From Pseudomonas sp. ATCC 13867 (lineage in GTDB: Bacteria > Pseudomonadota > Gammaproteobacteria > Pseudomonadales > Pseudomonadaceae), in assembly GCF_000349845.1 (NCBI RefSeq), contig NC_020829.1, positions 4,905,001 to 4,969,000 on the forward strand: DNA of 64,000 nt. Reading direction: 5' to 3'. Below the pieces are notes generated by a model. The model made no database searches. It was not told the origin of the DNA and was given only the letters and a program-made list of their open reading frames with translations. The position numbers and the translations under genes are program-made. Below, piece after piece: positions 19,663-30,442 of the stretch (positions within the stretch are counted from its first letter, which is position 1; each line of letters opens with the position of its first letter).

Positions 19663-19890
19663 GGCTGTGCCTCACACGGGAGAGGTGAATCGGCGAAATT
19701 GCCAATCACCGGGTGTGCATAGCCTGCGACCGCGAAGCTGCCCGGGTCAGTCAGACAGGGATGGTGTTCGAGGGTGATTTGTCCGCCCGGTGTGAAAAGC
19801 AAATCTCAGCGAACGGAAGGATCGGTATGGGAATACCGCGTCCGTATTAGCCATGTCGTTGAGCAAGACGGAGGGGAAAGGACCGGACAT
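19663..19890 (-). promoter_or_regulatory. Leader and control region of the pil cluster
   Basis: About 230 bp without a convincing gene, noticeably richer in A and T than its surroundings. On the minus strand CCGTTCGCT (19808-19816) matches seven of nine positions of the AlgR box CCGTTCGTC, about 150 nt upstream of pilV. AlgR activates the minor-pilin operon in P. aeruginosa; the match here is suggestive only. Confidence 0.3.
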
Positions 19891-19917
19891 AAAAAAACCG
19901 CCCCATGAGGGCGGCGC
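19891..19917 (-). terminator. Rho-independent terminator of the mscS-family gene
   Basis: Minus strand: GCCGCCC-TCAT-GGGCGG(T) followed by a run of seven T residues. It starts 20 nt after the stop codon at 19937. Confidence 0.85.
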
Positions 19918-19936
19918 AAGGGATTGGGTCGAACGC

Positions 19937-20782
19937 TTACTGCGTCTGCTGCACGATCACCGTTTGTGCCGGCATCGGCGCCGGGAAATCGGTGCCCAGG
20001 GCGTCCTTGATGGTGCGATTGGTGTCGAAGTAGACCTGCCAGTAATTGTCGTTATGGCAGTACGGGCGCACCGCCAGCACCGGGCCGACCAGGTTGAACT
20101 CGAGGATTTCCACATCCACCGGCGGGTCGCTCAGCACGTTGGGGATGGCCGCGATGCGCTGCTTGAGCACCGCGGTTGCCGCCTGGTAGTCCGCCGCGCC
20201 GGACAACTGGGCCTTGAGGTCCACGCGGCGGAAGTCGTTCTGGCTGTAGTTCTGGATGGTGTCACCGAAGATCTTGTTGTTGCCCACCAGGCTCAGCACG
20301 TTGTCCGGGGTATTGATGGCGGTGACGAACAGGCCGATCTCCTTGACCGTGCCGGTGACGCCGCCAGCGGTGATGAAGTCGCCCACCTTGAACGGCCGCA
20401 GCACGATGATGAAGCCGCCTGCCGCGAGGTTCGCCAGCAACCCGGACCAGGCCATGCCGATGGCGACGCCCGCGGCGGCGATGAGCGCGGCGATGCTGGT
20501 GGTCTGCACGCCGAAATAGCCGAGGATGCCGATCACCAGAAGGATGTTCAGGGTGACCGTGATGAAGGAACCGACGTAGCGCAGTACCGTGGGGTCAACG
20601 CTCTGCCTGGAGAGCGCCTTCTCCACCATCCTCACGGCCAGGCCGATCAGCCAGCGACCGATAACCCAGAAGGCGATGGCCGCGAGAATCTTCATGCCGA
20701 AGGCGAAGGCGTACTGCGAAACCGTTGCCCATAGCGCGTTGATCTTCTCCGTACCCACATTGATGATGTTCGTATCTTCCAT
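19937..20782 (-). CDS. MscS-family small-conductance mechanosensitive channel
   Basis: A 281-residue protein, close to the length of E. coli MscS. It has three N-terminal membrane segments; the third, IAALIAAAGVAIGMAWSGLL, is the Gly/Ala-patterned pore helix. The beta domain FIIVLRPFKVGDFITAGGVT and the NYSQNDFRRVDLK segment follow. It releases solutes during osmotic downshock. I chose ATG 20782 (MEDTNIINVGTEKINALW) with an AGGT site; the frame open to 21100 is antiparallel noise over the next gene. Confidence 0.9.
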   Translation of the reverse strand: MEDTNIINVGTEKINALWATVSQYAFAFGMKILAAIAFWVIGRWLIGLAVRMVEKALSRQSVDPTVLRYVGSFITVTLNILLVIGILGYFGVQTTSIAALIAAAGVAIGMAWSGLLANLAAGGFIIVLRPFKVGDFITAGGVTGTVKEIGLFVTAINTPDNVLSLVGNNKIFGDTIQNYSQNDFRRVDLKAQLSGAADYQAATAVLKQRIAAIPNVLSDPPVDVEILEFNLVGPVLAVRPYCHNDNYWQVYFDTNRTIKDALGTDFPAPMPAQTVIVQQTQ

Positions 20783-20892
20783 TGAAGCGCACCTGCGAGA
20801 GAAAGGGACTTGATGAAAACTAGCACGGCCCCAGCCATTTGCTCGTCGCAGCGCGCAGCCCAGAGCCCTGGCGGGCTCCGGGCCATTCCCGG

Positions 20893-22017
20893 TCAGCAGC
20901 CGCCGGGCAGTCCGCTGATCCAGCGGTTGAGCAGTTCCAGCCCCTCGCGGTGCACCAGGGTGCGCCCCAGCTCGGGCATCATGTCGCCCGGCCTGTCGCT
21001 GCCGACGCGGTAGCTGAGTACTGACTTGTCCGGGCGGCCGGGATGGATGTCCTCCAGCCGCCCGCCGGTGCCGCCACCCGCCGCCACCGGCGGTTTGCAC
21101 AGGCCGTAGGCGATGGACACCGGCGTGTGCGGGTCAAGATAGAGGCCGGAGGTGCGGGCGGCCCCCTTCGGGTTGTGGCAGTGCGAGCAGTTGGCGTCGA
21201 GATAGCTGCGCGCCTGTTTCTCCAGGTCCTCTCCGGCTCGCGGATGGCCCCACAGCGCGTTCTGCGGCACCTGCGCCAGCGCCGGCAGGCCCTTGAGGAA
21301 GCCGCGCGCCTGCCAGTGCTGCAGCTGGTTTTCGTTGCCTTCGGCGTAGGCGAAGTCCTTGTTCAGATGCCGCGCCTTGGGCCCCAGCGGGGCGATGCCG
21401 CCGCCCTTCTGTTCGGCGTGGCATTCGGAGCACTGGTTGGCGTCGGGGACCATGTAGGTGAAGGCGGTCTTCCTGCCGTCCTCGGCGCTCAGTTCCAGCA
21501 CCGGGCTGTCGCCGGCCAATTCCAGGTGCGCCTCGCGCTGGTCCTTGTCCCAGACATAGGGCAGCGCCGCCCAGCCATCCTTCTGGCGCACCAGCACGCG
21601 GGTTTCCACCAGATGAACCCTGGCCATGTCCAACCCAGCCTTGGGATCGCGGTCGTCCTGGCTGTTCTGCAACAGGTTGCCCTGGGCGTCCCTGGGGTAA
21701 TAGAAGGTCTTGGTCAGCACGCTGCCGACGGGGTAGTCGAAGCGCTCCTCGGCGTATTGCGCCGACTGTCCTTCGGGCATCCATACGGTGCGCAGCTTGT
21801 GCGCGTAGTCGGTGAACAGCGAGGTGTTCAGGTCATAGGGCAGCACCTCGGCCGCCGGCGTCAAGTGGCCGTCCGCCAGGTGCAGCATGCCCCAACCGCT
21901 GAGCTTTTCCGGGTAGTCGTCGCCCTCGGGCTGATAACGTGGCTTGCTCTCCTGCCCGCACCCGGCCAATCCCACGGCCAGGGCGAGCGACAACAGGAAC
22001 GAAGCGTGTCTGATCAT
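20893..22017 (-). CDS. Lipoprotein with two haem-c motifs, HNE_0200 (TIGR03806) type
   Basis: A 374-residue predicted lipoprotein of unknown function. The N-terminus MIRHASFLLSLALAVGLAGC ends in a lipobox. Two CxxCH haem-c attachment motifs are visible: CSECH at residues 196-200 and CSHCH at 277-281. The segments WGMLHLADGHLTPAAEVLPY, PYDLNTSLFTDYAHKLRTVW and LYLDPHTPVSIAYGLCKPP match the HNE_0200 family as I remember it. The start overlaps the stop of the beta-helix lipoprotein gene as ATGA (22014-22017), so the two are translated together. It could be a periplasmic electron carrier or oxidoreductase; no catalytic role is known to me. Confidence 0.72.
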   Translation of the reverse strand: MIRHASFLLSLALAVGLAGCGQESKPRYQPEGDDYPEKLSGWGMLHLADGHLTPAAEVLPYDLNTSLFTDYAHKLRTVWMPEGQSAQYAEERFDYPVGSVLTKTFYYPRDAQGNLLQNSQDDRDPKAGLDMARVHLVETRVLVRQKDGWAALPYVWDKDQREAHLELAGDSPVLELSAEDGRKTAFTYMVPDANQCSECHAEQKGGGIAPLGPKARHLNKDFAYAEGNENQLQHWQARGFLKGLPALAQVPQNALWGHPRAGEDLEKQARSYLDANCSHCHNPKGAARTSGLYLDPHTPVSIAYGLCKPPVAAGGGTGGRLEDIHPGRPDKSVLSYRVGSDRPGDMMPELGRTLVHREGLELLNRWISGLPGGC

Positions 22018-23258
22018 GCCTTGCCGCCCTTCTCGCCCAGGCCAGCCTGCTCGATCTTCGGCAACGGCTTGAGCTTGCACTGATGCACGCTCATGTCGGT
22101 GCTGATGTTCTTGTAGCCGTTGGGGCCGTCGACGTTGACGATACCGGCTTCGCCATTGTCGATGCAGATCGACAGCGCCTCGGGCAGCTTGCCGTCGACC
22201 AGTTTCTTCTGGTTGAAGTAGCCGTCCCAGAGGATGTCCGGCAGGCGGCCGGTGAGACCGAACTTGGCGACCTTCAGCGCCTTCAGCTCCAGGTGGTCGG
22301 GGCTGTCGCCGCCGGGGCCGAAGGTGTTGCCGTGGATGTAGATGCCTTCGGGATAGGGGTCGAAGTTCGGCTGGGTCGCCTTGTCCGAGTAGTTGGTGCT
22401 GAAGTAGCTGCTGATGATGACGTTGGCGGTCTTGTGGTTGCCGATCTTGTTGTTGAAGATCTCCACGTCGTCGTTGGAGTTCACCACCACGCCCGAGCCC
22501 GCCGGCACGCTGGCCACCGGGGTGCCCTTGTGGCCGAAGTTGTCGTGGTTGTTGCCCTGCACGTCGTTGTCGAAGACCCGGGTGCCGCGCCCTGGCTGCT
22601 GCAGGTTGGGCATGTTGAAGACGAGGATGCCGCCGGTGTTGTCGGTGGCGACGTTGTTGTAGACGTCGGCGCCGATGGTGTTCTCGATCTCGATACCGGC
22701 GACGTTACGCTCGGCGCGGTTGTTGCGCACCACCACGTTGCGCGACTGGCCGACGTAGATGCCCGAGTCCGAGGCGCCGATGGCGACGTTGCCCTCGAGC
22801 AGGGTGTTCTCGGTCTGCACCGGGTAGATGCCGTAGCCGCCATTCTCGGTGGACGGGCCGTTGGTCCACTCGGTGCGGATGTTGCGGATGACGATGTTCT
22901 TGCCGCCGATGACCTTCAGGCCGTCGCCCTTGGTGTCCTCGATGGCGAGGTTTTCCAGGGTGAAGTCGGAGGCGTCGACGAACAACCCTTCGGCGCCGGC
23001 CTTCTGGTTCTTGAAGCTCAGGATGGTCTTGTCCATGCCGGCGCCACGAATGGTCACGCCGTCCACTTTCAGGCTCAGGCTGCGATCGAGGTGGTAGGTG
23101 CCCGCGGGAATGTCGATGACATCGCCAGCCTTGGCCTTGATCAGGCGGGCCTGCAGGTCCTTCTGGAAGTCGCTGCTGACAGCGGCGGTTTTCTCCCCTT
23201 CGCCGCAAGCGGCCAGGGCAACGGAGACGGCAATCAGGGACAAGCAAGCGAGACGCAT
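22014..23258 (-). CDS. Parallel beta-helix repeat lipoprotein (TIGR03805 type)
   Basis: A 414-residue predicted lipoprotein (signal MRLACLSLIAVSVALAAC, lipobox LAAC). After DVIDIPAGTYHLDRSLSLKV, a run of about 22-residue coils (TIRGAGMDKTILSFKNQ, NIVIRNIRTEW, GIYVGQSRNVVVRNNRAERN, GADVYNNVATDNTGGILVFN) builds a right-handed beta-helix of the pectate-lyase/CASH type. No catalytic residues of known lyases were identified. ATG 23258 has GGAG about 9 nt upstream. It is the first gene of a two-gene operon with the dihaem lipoprotein. Function is unknown; binding or cleaving a polysaccharide is one possibility given the fold. Confidence 0.75.
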   Translation of the reverse strand: MRLACLSLIAVSVALAACGEGEKTAAVSSDFQKDLQARLIKAKAGDVIDIPAGTYHLDRSLSLKVDGVTIRGAGMDKTILSFKNQKAGAEGLFVDASDFTLENLAIEDTKGDGLKVIGGKNIVIRNIRTEWTNGPSTENGGYGIYPVQTENTLLEGNVAIGASDSGIYVGQSRNVVVRNNRAERNVAGIEIENTIGADVYNNVATDNTGGILVFNMPNLQQPGRGTRVFDNDVQGNNHDNFGHKGTPVASVPAGSGVVVNSNDDVEIFNNKIGNHKTANVIISSYFSTNYSDKATQPNFDPYPEGIYIHGNTFGPGGDSPDHLELKALKVAKFGLTGRLPDILWDGYFNQKKLVDGKLPEALSICIDNGEAGIVNVDGPNGYKNISTDMSVHQCKLKPLPKIEQAGLGEKGGKA

Positions 23259-23291
23259 GGCAGGGCACTCCGGTCTTGTTCTTATGATTAT

Positions 23292-23305
23292 GGAACTATA
23301 GTACC
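23292..23305 (-). promoter_or_regulatory. Near-palindrome upstream of the beta-helix operon
   Basis: GGAACTATAGTACC at 23292-23305 is a palindrome apart from one mismatched pair and sits 34 nt upstream of the start codon, within an AT-rich stretch. It could be an operator overlapping the promoter. No regulator gene is adjacent. Confidence 0.35.
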
Positions 23306-23396
23306 AAGTAACTCCTATGGATAGCCCCAGGTGCATGAAAGCCGCGCCGCCCGGGCTCTTCAGCCATGCGGCCGGCCAGCCATCCCCCGAAATAGA

Positions 23397-23420
23397 CAGG
23401 CCCCGCATGTGCGGGGCCTG
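23397..23420 (-). terminator. Terminator of the ygiQ-type gene
   Basis: Perfect 10-bp stem CAGGCCCCGC / GCGGGGCCTG with a 4-nt loop, 27 nt after the stop at 23448, followed on the minus strand by TCTATTTC. Confidence 0.75.
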
Positions 23421-23447
23421 GGGTATTGCGGCGAGGGCGACGAAGGC

Positions 23448-25703
<2,256 letters not shown>

Positions 25704-25902
25704 CACGGGCACCGGGGTATCTCGAAGTAGGTATCGCGAAAAAACGCGGGCGCGGAATATAGCACAAAAAGTGTACAAATCCGACCGATGAACTCAGATT
25801 TAACCGGTGCGCGACGGATTGCCAGTGCCATCATCTAGCTATACTTCAGCCACTATCCGCAGTAGGTGCCGGGATACCCACAAGGCACAGGGAGTGCGTG
25901 TC

Positions 25903-27774
25903 GTGCGTCATCTTTTCGTGCTACTGCTCGCGCTGCTGAGCGGCCCGGTCGCCGCAGTCGAGCTGGATTCAGGCGCCAGCGGCACCTGGCTCAATGGTCG
26001 CCTGGAACTCCTCGAGGACCGTAGCGGCGGGATGCCGTTCGACGAAGTTCAGCGTAGTCGTGATTTCATTCCGGCCAACGGTCGCACCAGCGTCGGCCAG
26101 AGCCCCAGCGCCTGGTGGCTGCGCCTGGATCTCGAGCGCCGGCAGGTACCGCCCGGCGGCTGGTGGCTGGAGGTGGACGCGGTCAACCTCAAGGACCTGC
26201 GCCTGTACCTGCCCGATGAGCAGGGCCGCTACGACGAGCGGCTCTCAGGCGAAGCGGTGCCCTTCTCCGCCGGCCGCGACCGTGGTTACCGGCGTCCGGT
26301 TTTCCACCTGCCCGACGGCACCGGGCCGCTGCAACTCTACCTGCGTACCTATGACCCCGCCGGCAACTCCTTCCCCCTGCGCATCTGGACACTGGACGAC
26401 CTGCAGGACCATCGCGCCGACACCAACCTCTTCCTCGGCGTGATCTACGGCCTGATCGCCGCCCTGCTGCTGTACAACCTGTTCATCCTGCTGACCCTGC
26501 GCGACCGCGCCTACCTCTGGTACGTGCTGACCACCGCCGCGGCGCTGCTGTTCAGCCTCGGCATGAGCGGCCACGGCTTCAAGTACCTCTGGCCGGAACA
26601 CGCGGTACCCTGGTGGTTGGACCGCATCACCCTGCCCTCGCTGTGGGGGCTGTGCGTGCACCGTTTCACCATCACCCTGCTGCAGACCCGCAAGTACGTG
26701 CCGTGGGCACACCGCCTGCTGAACCTGAACTGTGCGCTGTACCTGCTCACCGTTGCCCTCGGCGCTCTGCAACTGCGCGGCATTGCCAGTTGGATGCTGG
26801 TGGCGATCACCTTCATCGGCGTGCCGGCGGCGATGGGAGCGGCGCTGACGCGCTGGCGTCAGGGCTGCTTCCCCGCCTTCCTCTACCTGCTCGGCTTCGG
26901 CCTGGTACTGGGCAGCGTCAGCATCTCGGTGATGCGCGCCCTGGCGGTCGTGCAACCCACGCCGATCACCACCTACATCTTCCCGATCGTCGTCGCTATG
27001 GAATCGATACTCTTCTCCTTCGCCCTCACCTCGCGCATCCGCAGCCTCAAGCGGGAGCGCGCGCAGGCCGTGGAGCAGGCCGACCGGGAAAAGAACGCAC
27101 GCCTGACGCTGATGCAGAGCGCGCAGCACGACCTGGCCAAGGCGGTGGCCGAACGCACCGCCGAGCTGACCCAGAGCAACCAGCTGCTGCGCGAGCGCGA
27201 AGCCCAGTTGCAGCACGCAGCACACTACGATCCGCTGACCGGCCTGCCCAACCGCCGCTTCCTGGTCGAACACGCCGAGCATGCACTGGAACGCGCCCAG
27301 CAGAACGGCGAAACCCTGGCCCTGATGCTGATCGACCTCGACCACTTCAAACCGATCAACGACAGCCACGGACACGACGCCGGCGACTTCATGCTGCAGA
27401 ACGTCGGCCACCGCCTGCGCCAATGCGTGCGCGCCAGCGACTGCGTAGCGCGACTGGGTGGCGACGAGTTCGCCGCGCTGATCGCCGGCCCGGACGCCGA
27501 AGGCCATGCCCGCGAGATCGCCAGACGCCTGCTCAACGAGCTGTCGCGCCCGGTGCAGTTCGACGCCCTCGAACTGCGCGTCACGCCCAGCATCGGCGTC
27601 GCCATCTACCCCAGCCATGCGATGCAGTTCAGCAAGCTCTACAAGGCCGCCGATCAGGCGCTGTACGACGTGAAGGGCAACGGCCGGGCCAGCTTCGCCA
27701 TCGCCAACGAGGGCGGCAACGACGCCAGCGACCTCTGGCAAGACGGCAACAAGGCCACGGAAGGCCGCGCCTGA
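25903..27774 (+). CDS. Membrane diguanylate cyclase with 7TMR-DISM sensor
   Basis: A 623-residue protein. The signal peptide is VVRHLFVLLLALLSGPVAAV. A periplasmic 7TMR-DISMED2 domain (about residues 30-165) is followed by seven transmembrane helices (about 180-375), a short coiled coil, and a GGDEF domain. Motif GGDEF is intact at residues 519-523 in CVARLGGDEFAAL, and RASD five residues before it is a complete inhibitory I-site, so an active, feedback-inhibited c-di-GMP synthase is predicted. I chose the GTG at 25903 because AGGGAG lies 8 nt upstream and it starts the signal peptide. The stop codon abuts the convergent alr stop with no gap. Confidence 0.9.
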   Translation: MRHLFVLLLALLSGPVAAVELDSGASGTWLNGRLELLEDRSGGMPFDEVQRSRDFIPANGRTSVGQSPSAWWLRLDLERRQVPPGGWWLEVDAVNLKDLRLYLPDEQGRYDERLSGEAVPFSAGRDRGYRRPVFHLPDGTGPLQLYLRTYDPAGNSFPLRIWTLDDLQDHRADTNLFLGVIYGLIAALLLYNLFILLTLRDRAYLWYVLTTAAALLFSLGMSGHGFKYLWPEHAVPWWLDRITLPSLWGLCVHRFTITLLQTRKYVPWAHRLLNLNCALYLLTVALGALQLRGIASWMLVAITFIGVPAAMGAALTRWRQGCFPAFLYLLGFGLVLGSVSISVMRALAVVQPTPITTYIFPIVVAMESILFSFALTSRIRSLKRERAQAVEQADREKNARLTLMQSAQHDLAKAVAERTAELTQSNQLLREREAQLQHAAHYDPLTGLPNRRFLVEHAEHALERAQQNGETLALMLIDLDHFKPINDSHGHDAGDFMLQNVGHRLRQCVRASDCVARLGGDEFAALIAGPDAEGHAREIARRLLNELSRPVQFDALELRVTPSIGVAIYPSHAMQFSKLYKAADQALYDVKGNGRASFAIANEGGNDASDLWQDGNKATEGRA

Positions 27775-28851
27775 TCAGCTGCGATAGCGGCGCGGCACGC
27801 GGGCAGTAACCTTGGTCAGCAGCTCGTAACCGATGGTCCCGGCGTGGCTTGCCACCTCGTCCACCGGGAGACTCGCACCCCACAGTTCCACCGGCTCGCC
27901 GACGACCGCATGGGGCAGATCAGTGAGATCGACGGCCAGCATGTCCATCGATACCCGGCCCGCCAACGGCACCCGCCGTCCGCCCACCAGCACCGGCGTG
28001 CCGCTCGGCGCATGGCGCGGATAACCATCGGCGTAGCCGCAACTGACCGTGCCGATGCGCGACGGACGCTGCGCCACCCAGGTCGCGCCATAGCCGACAC
28101 ACTCCCCGACCGGTACCTCGCGCACCGCGATCAACTGCGCCTCCAGGCTCATCGCCGGGCGCAGGCCCAGCTCGGCCGCGCCGATATCGGCGAAGGGCGT
28201 AGCGCCATAGAGCATGATGCCGGGGCGAGTCCAGTCCATGTGGGCGGCGGGAATGGTCAGCACGGCAGCGGAGTTGGCCAGTGAGCGCTGGTCGAAATCC
28301 AGGTCGAGCACGCTGAGGAAACAGGCTACCTGGTCTTCGGTCAGCTCATCGCCGCGCAGGTCGGCATTGGCGAAGTGGCTCATCAGGTTCAGCTCGGCCA
28401 CCTGCGCCGCTTGCCGCAGGCGCGGGTGCCAGTCGCGCAGCGCCTGGGGCGAGAAACCCAGACGATGCATGCCCGAATCCAGCTTCATCCATACGTTCAG
28501 CGTGCTCGGCAGTTGCGTGGCGAGCAGCGCCTGGGCCTGCTCCGGCCCCTGCACGGCCACGTCCAGGCGCAGTTGCGCGGCGATCAGGTACTCGCCCGGC
28601 TCGAAGCAACCTTCCAGCAGCAGGATGCGTGCATCGGCATGCAGCGCGCGCACTTCCGCCGCCTCCTCCAGGCAGGCCACGGCAAAGCCGTCGGCCTCAT
28701 CGTGCAGGCTGCTGACCACCTCTCGCGCGCCATGCCCATAGGCATTCGCCTTGACCACCGCGAACGCCTGGCGGCCCGGCGCGCAGCGCTTGGCCACGGC
28801 ATAGTTGTGGCGGATGGCGGAAAGATCGACGGTGGCGACGAGCGGACGCAT
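27775..28851 (-). CDS. alr: Alanine racemase, PLP-dependent
   Basis: A 358-residue fold-type III PLP enzyme that makes D-alanine for peptidoglycan. The PLP lysine is K34 in AVVKANAYGHG; the second catalytic base tyrosine lies in ECVGYGATWVAQ; and GRVSMDMLAVDLTDLP is conserved. ATG 28851 follows the dnaB terminator. Its dnaB-alr position is the biosynthetic locus in Pseudomonas rather than the catabolic dadX. The stop is immediately adjacent to the stop of the convergent diguanylate cyclase. Confidence 0.96.
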   Translation of the reverse strand: MRPLVATVDLSAIRHNYAVAKRCAPGRQAFAVVKANAYGHGAREVVSSLHDEADGFAVACLEEAAEVRALHADARILLLEGCFEPGEYLIAAQLRLDVAVQGPEQAQALLATQLPSTLNVWMKLDSGMHRLGFSPQALRDWHPRLRQAAQVAELNLMSHFANADLRGDELTEDQVACFLSVLDLDFDQRSLANSAAVLTIPAAHMDWTRPGIMLYGATPFADIGAAELGLRPAMSLEAQLIAVREVPVGECVGYGATWVAQRPSRIGTVSCGYADGYPRHAPSGTPVLVGGRRVPLAGRVSMDMLAVDLTDLPHAVVGEPVELWGASLPVDEVASHAGTIGYELLTKVTARVPRRYRS

Positions 28852-28872
28852 GGCTGCGGGTCCTGAAACGAA

Positions 28873-28898
28873 ACGGGCGCCCATATTAAGGCGCCCGT
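28873..28898 (-). terminator. Terminator between dnaB and alr
   Basis: A 9-bp stem ACGGGCGCC / GGCGCCCGT (28873-28881 with 28890-28898) is followed on the minus strand by TTCGTTTC. It lies 23 nt after the dnaB stop. Confidence 0.75.
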
Positions 28899-28921
28899 CG
28901 ATCACGCGATATGTGGCCGCG

Positions 28922-30316
28922 TCACTCGTCTTCGAAGTTGTACATGCCGGGGGCGAGGTTCTCGAAGCGGCTGTAGCGGCCGAGGAAGGCCACGCGCACC
29001 GTGCCGATGGGACCGTTACGCTGCTTGCCGATGATGATTTCGGCGACACCCTTGAACTCGGTTTCCGGGTGATACACCTCGTCGCGATAGACGAACATGA
29101 TCACGTCGGCGTCCTGCTCGATTGCTCCGGATTCACGCAGGTCGGAGTTCACCGGGCGCTTGTTGGGACGCTGTTCCAGCGAGCGGTTGAGCTGGGAGAG
29201 CGCCACCACCGGACAGTTGAACTCCTTCGCTAGCGCCTTGAGCGAGCGGGAGATCTCGGAAATCTCGTTGGTCCGGTTGTCGCCGGCGGAACCGGGAATC
29301 TGCATCAGCTGCAGGTAGTCGACCATGATCAGGCCGATCTCGCCGTGCTCACGGGCCAGGCGGCGGGTACGCGCACGCATTTCCGAGGGCGAGATGCCGG
29401 CGGTGTCGTCGATGAACAGCTTGCGGTCATTGAGCAGGTTCACCGCCGAGGTCAGGCGCGGCCAATCCTCGTCGTCCAGCTTGCCCGAACGCACCTTGGT
29501 CTGGTCGATGCGGCCGAGCGAGGCAAGCATACGCATGACGATGGAGTCGGAGGGCATTTCCAGGGAGTACACCAGGATCGCCTTGTCGCTGCGCATCAGG
29601 GCGTTCTCCACCAGGTTCATGGCGAAGGTGGTCTTGCCCATCGACGGACGGCCGGCAACGATGACCAGGTCAGCCTGCTGCAGGCCGCTGGTCTTTTCAT
29701 CGAGATCGGTGAAGCCGGTGGAAATCCCGGTCAGCGCATCGGTGGTGTTGAACAGATGGTCGATGCGGTCGATGGTCTTCACCAGGATATCGCTGATCCC
29801 CACCGGACCGCCGGTCTTCGGGCGCGCTTCGGCGATCTCGAAGATCTTGCGCTCGGCTTCGTCGAGCACTTCGTTGGCGCTGCGCCCTTCCGGATTGAAG
29901 GCGCTGTCGGCGATATCGCTGCTGATGCCGATCAGCTGCCGCAGCGTGGCGCGCTCGCGAATGATGTTCGCGTAGGCCTTGATGTTGGCTACCGAGGGCG
30001 TGTTCTTCGCCAGCTCGGCAAGGTAGGCAAGACCGCCCACCTGGGACAGTTGGCCCTCGCGTTCGAGCATCTCGGAGAGGGTCACCACGTCGATCGGCTG
30101 GTTGCTTTCGGCGAGCTTGTAAACCGCGCGGTAGATCAGCCGATGGTCATGACGGTAGAAGTCGCCATCGGACACCGCGTCCGACACCCGCTCCCACGCA
30201 TTGTTGTCGAGCATCAGGCCACCCAGCACCGCCTGTTCGGCTTCGATCGAGTGCGGCGGCACCTTGAGGGAAGCGGTCTGCAGGTCGTATTGCTCGGGGA
30301 CGGTGATGTCGTTCAT
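28922..30316 (-). CDS. dnaB: Replicative DNA helicase DnaB
   Basis: A 464-residue hexameric 5'-3' helicase of the replisome. The N-terminal domain starts at SLKVPPHSIEAEQAVLGGLM, and the RecA-like core has Walker A AGRPSMGKTTFAMNL, Walker B IGLIMVDYLQLM, and the arginine finger region near DLRESGAIEQDADVIMFVYR. No intein is present. I chose ATG 30316 (MNDITVPEQYDLQ) to match the family length. It follows the rplI operon but is separated from it by a strong terminator. Confidence 0.98.
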   Translation of the reverse strand: MNDITVPEQYDLQTASLKVPPHSIEAEQAVLGGLMLDNNAWERVSDAVSDGDFYRHDHRLIYRAVYKLAESNQPIDVVTLSEMLEREGQLSQVGGLAYLAELAKNTPSVANIKAYANIIRERATLRQLIGISSDIADSAFNPEGRSANEVLDEAERKIFEIAEARPKTGGPVGISDILVKTIDRIDHLFNTTDALTGISTGFTDLDEKTSGLQQADLVIVAGRPSMGKTTFAMNLVENALMRSDKAILVYSLEMPSDSIVMRMLASLGRIDQTKVRSGKLDDEDWPRLTSAVNLLNDRKLFIDDTAGISPSEMRARTRRLAREHGEIGLIMVDYLQLMQIPGSAGDNRTNEISEISRSLKALAKEFNCPVVALSQLNRSLEQRPNKRPVNSDLRESGAIEQDADVIMFVYRDEVYHPETEFKGVAEIIIGKQRNGPIGTVRVAFLGRYSRFENLAPGMYNFEDE

Positions 30317-30344
30317 GGGCTCTTCGTGTTGTGTGAAACGGCGG

Positions 30345-30383
30345 AAAAACAAAGGGCACGGACCGAGGATCGGTACCGTGCCC
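30345..30383 (-). terminator. Terminator of the rpsF-rpsR-rplI operon
   Basis: Long stem with outer arms GGGCACGG / CCGTGCCC (30354-30361 with 30376-30383) and an inner ACCGA / TCGGT helix, followed on the minus strand by TTTGTTTTT. It lies about 60 nt after rplI. Confidence 0.85.
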
Positions 30384-30442
30384 ATTGTTATTGGACTGAT
30401 TCACCCAGGCAAGCCGCGTGAATCGTCCTAGCGACGGATCGC

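Noticed and set aside
20783..21100. N-terminal extension of the MscS-family channel
   Set aside because: The extra 106 codons overlap the dihaem lipoprotein gene on the same strand, and the Arg/Pro-rich product is atypical.
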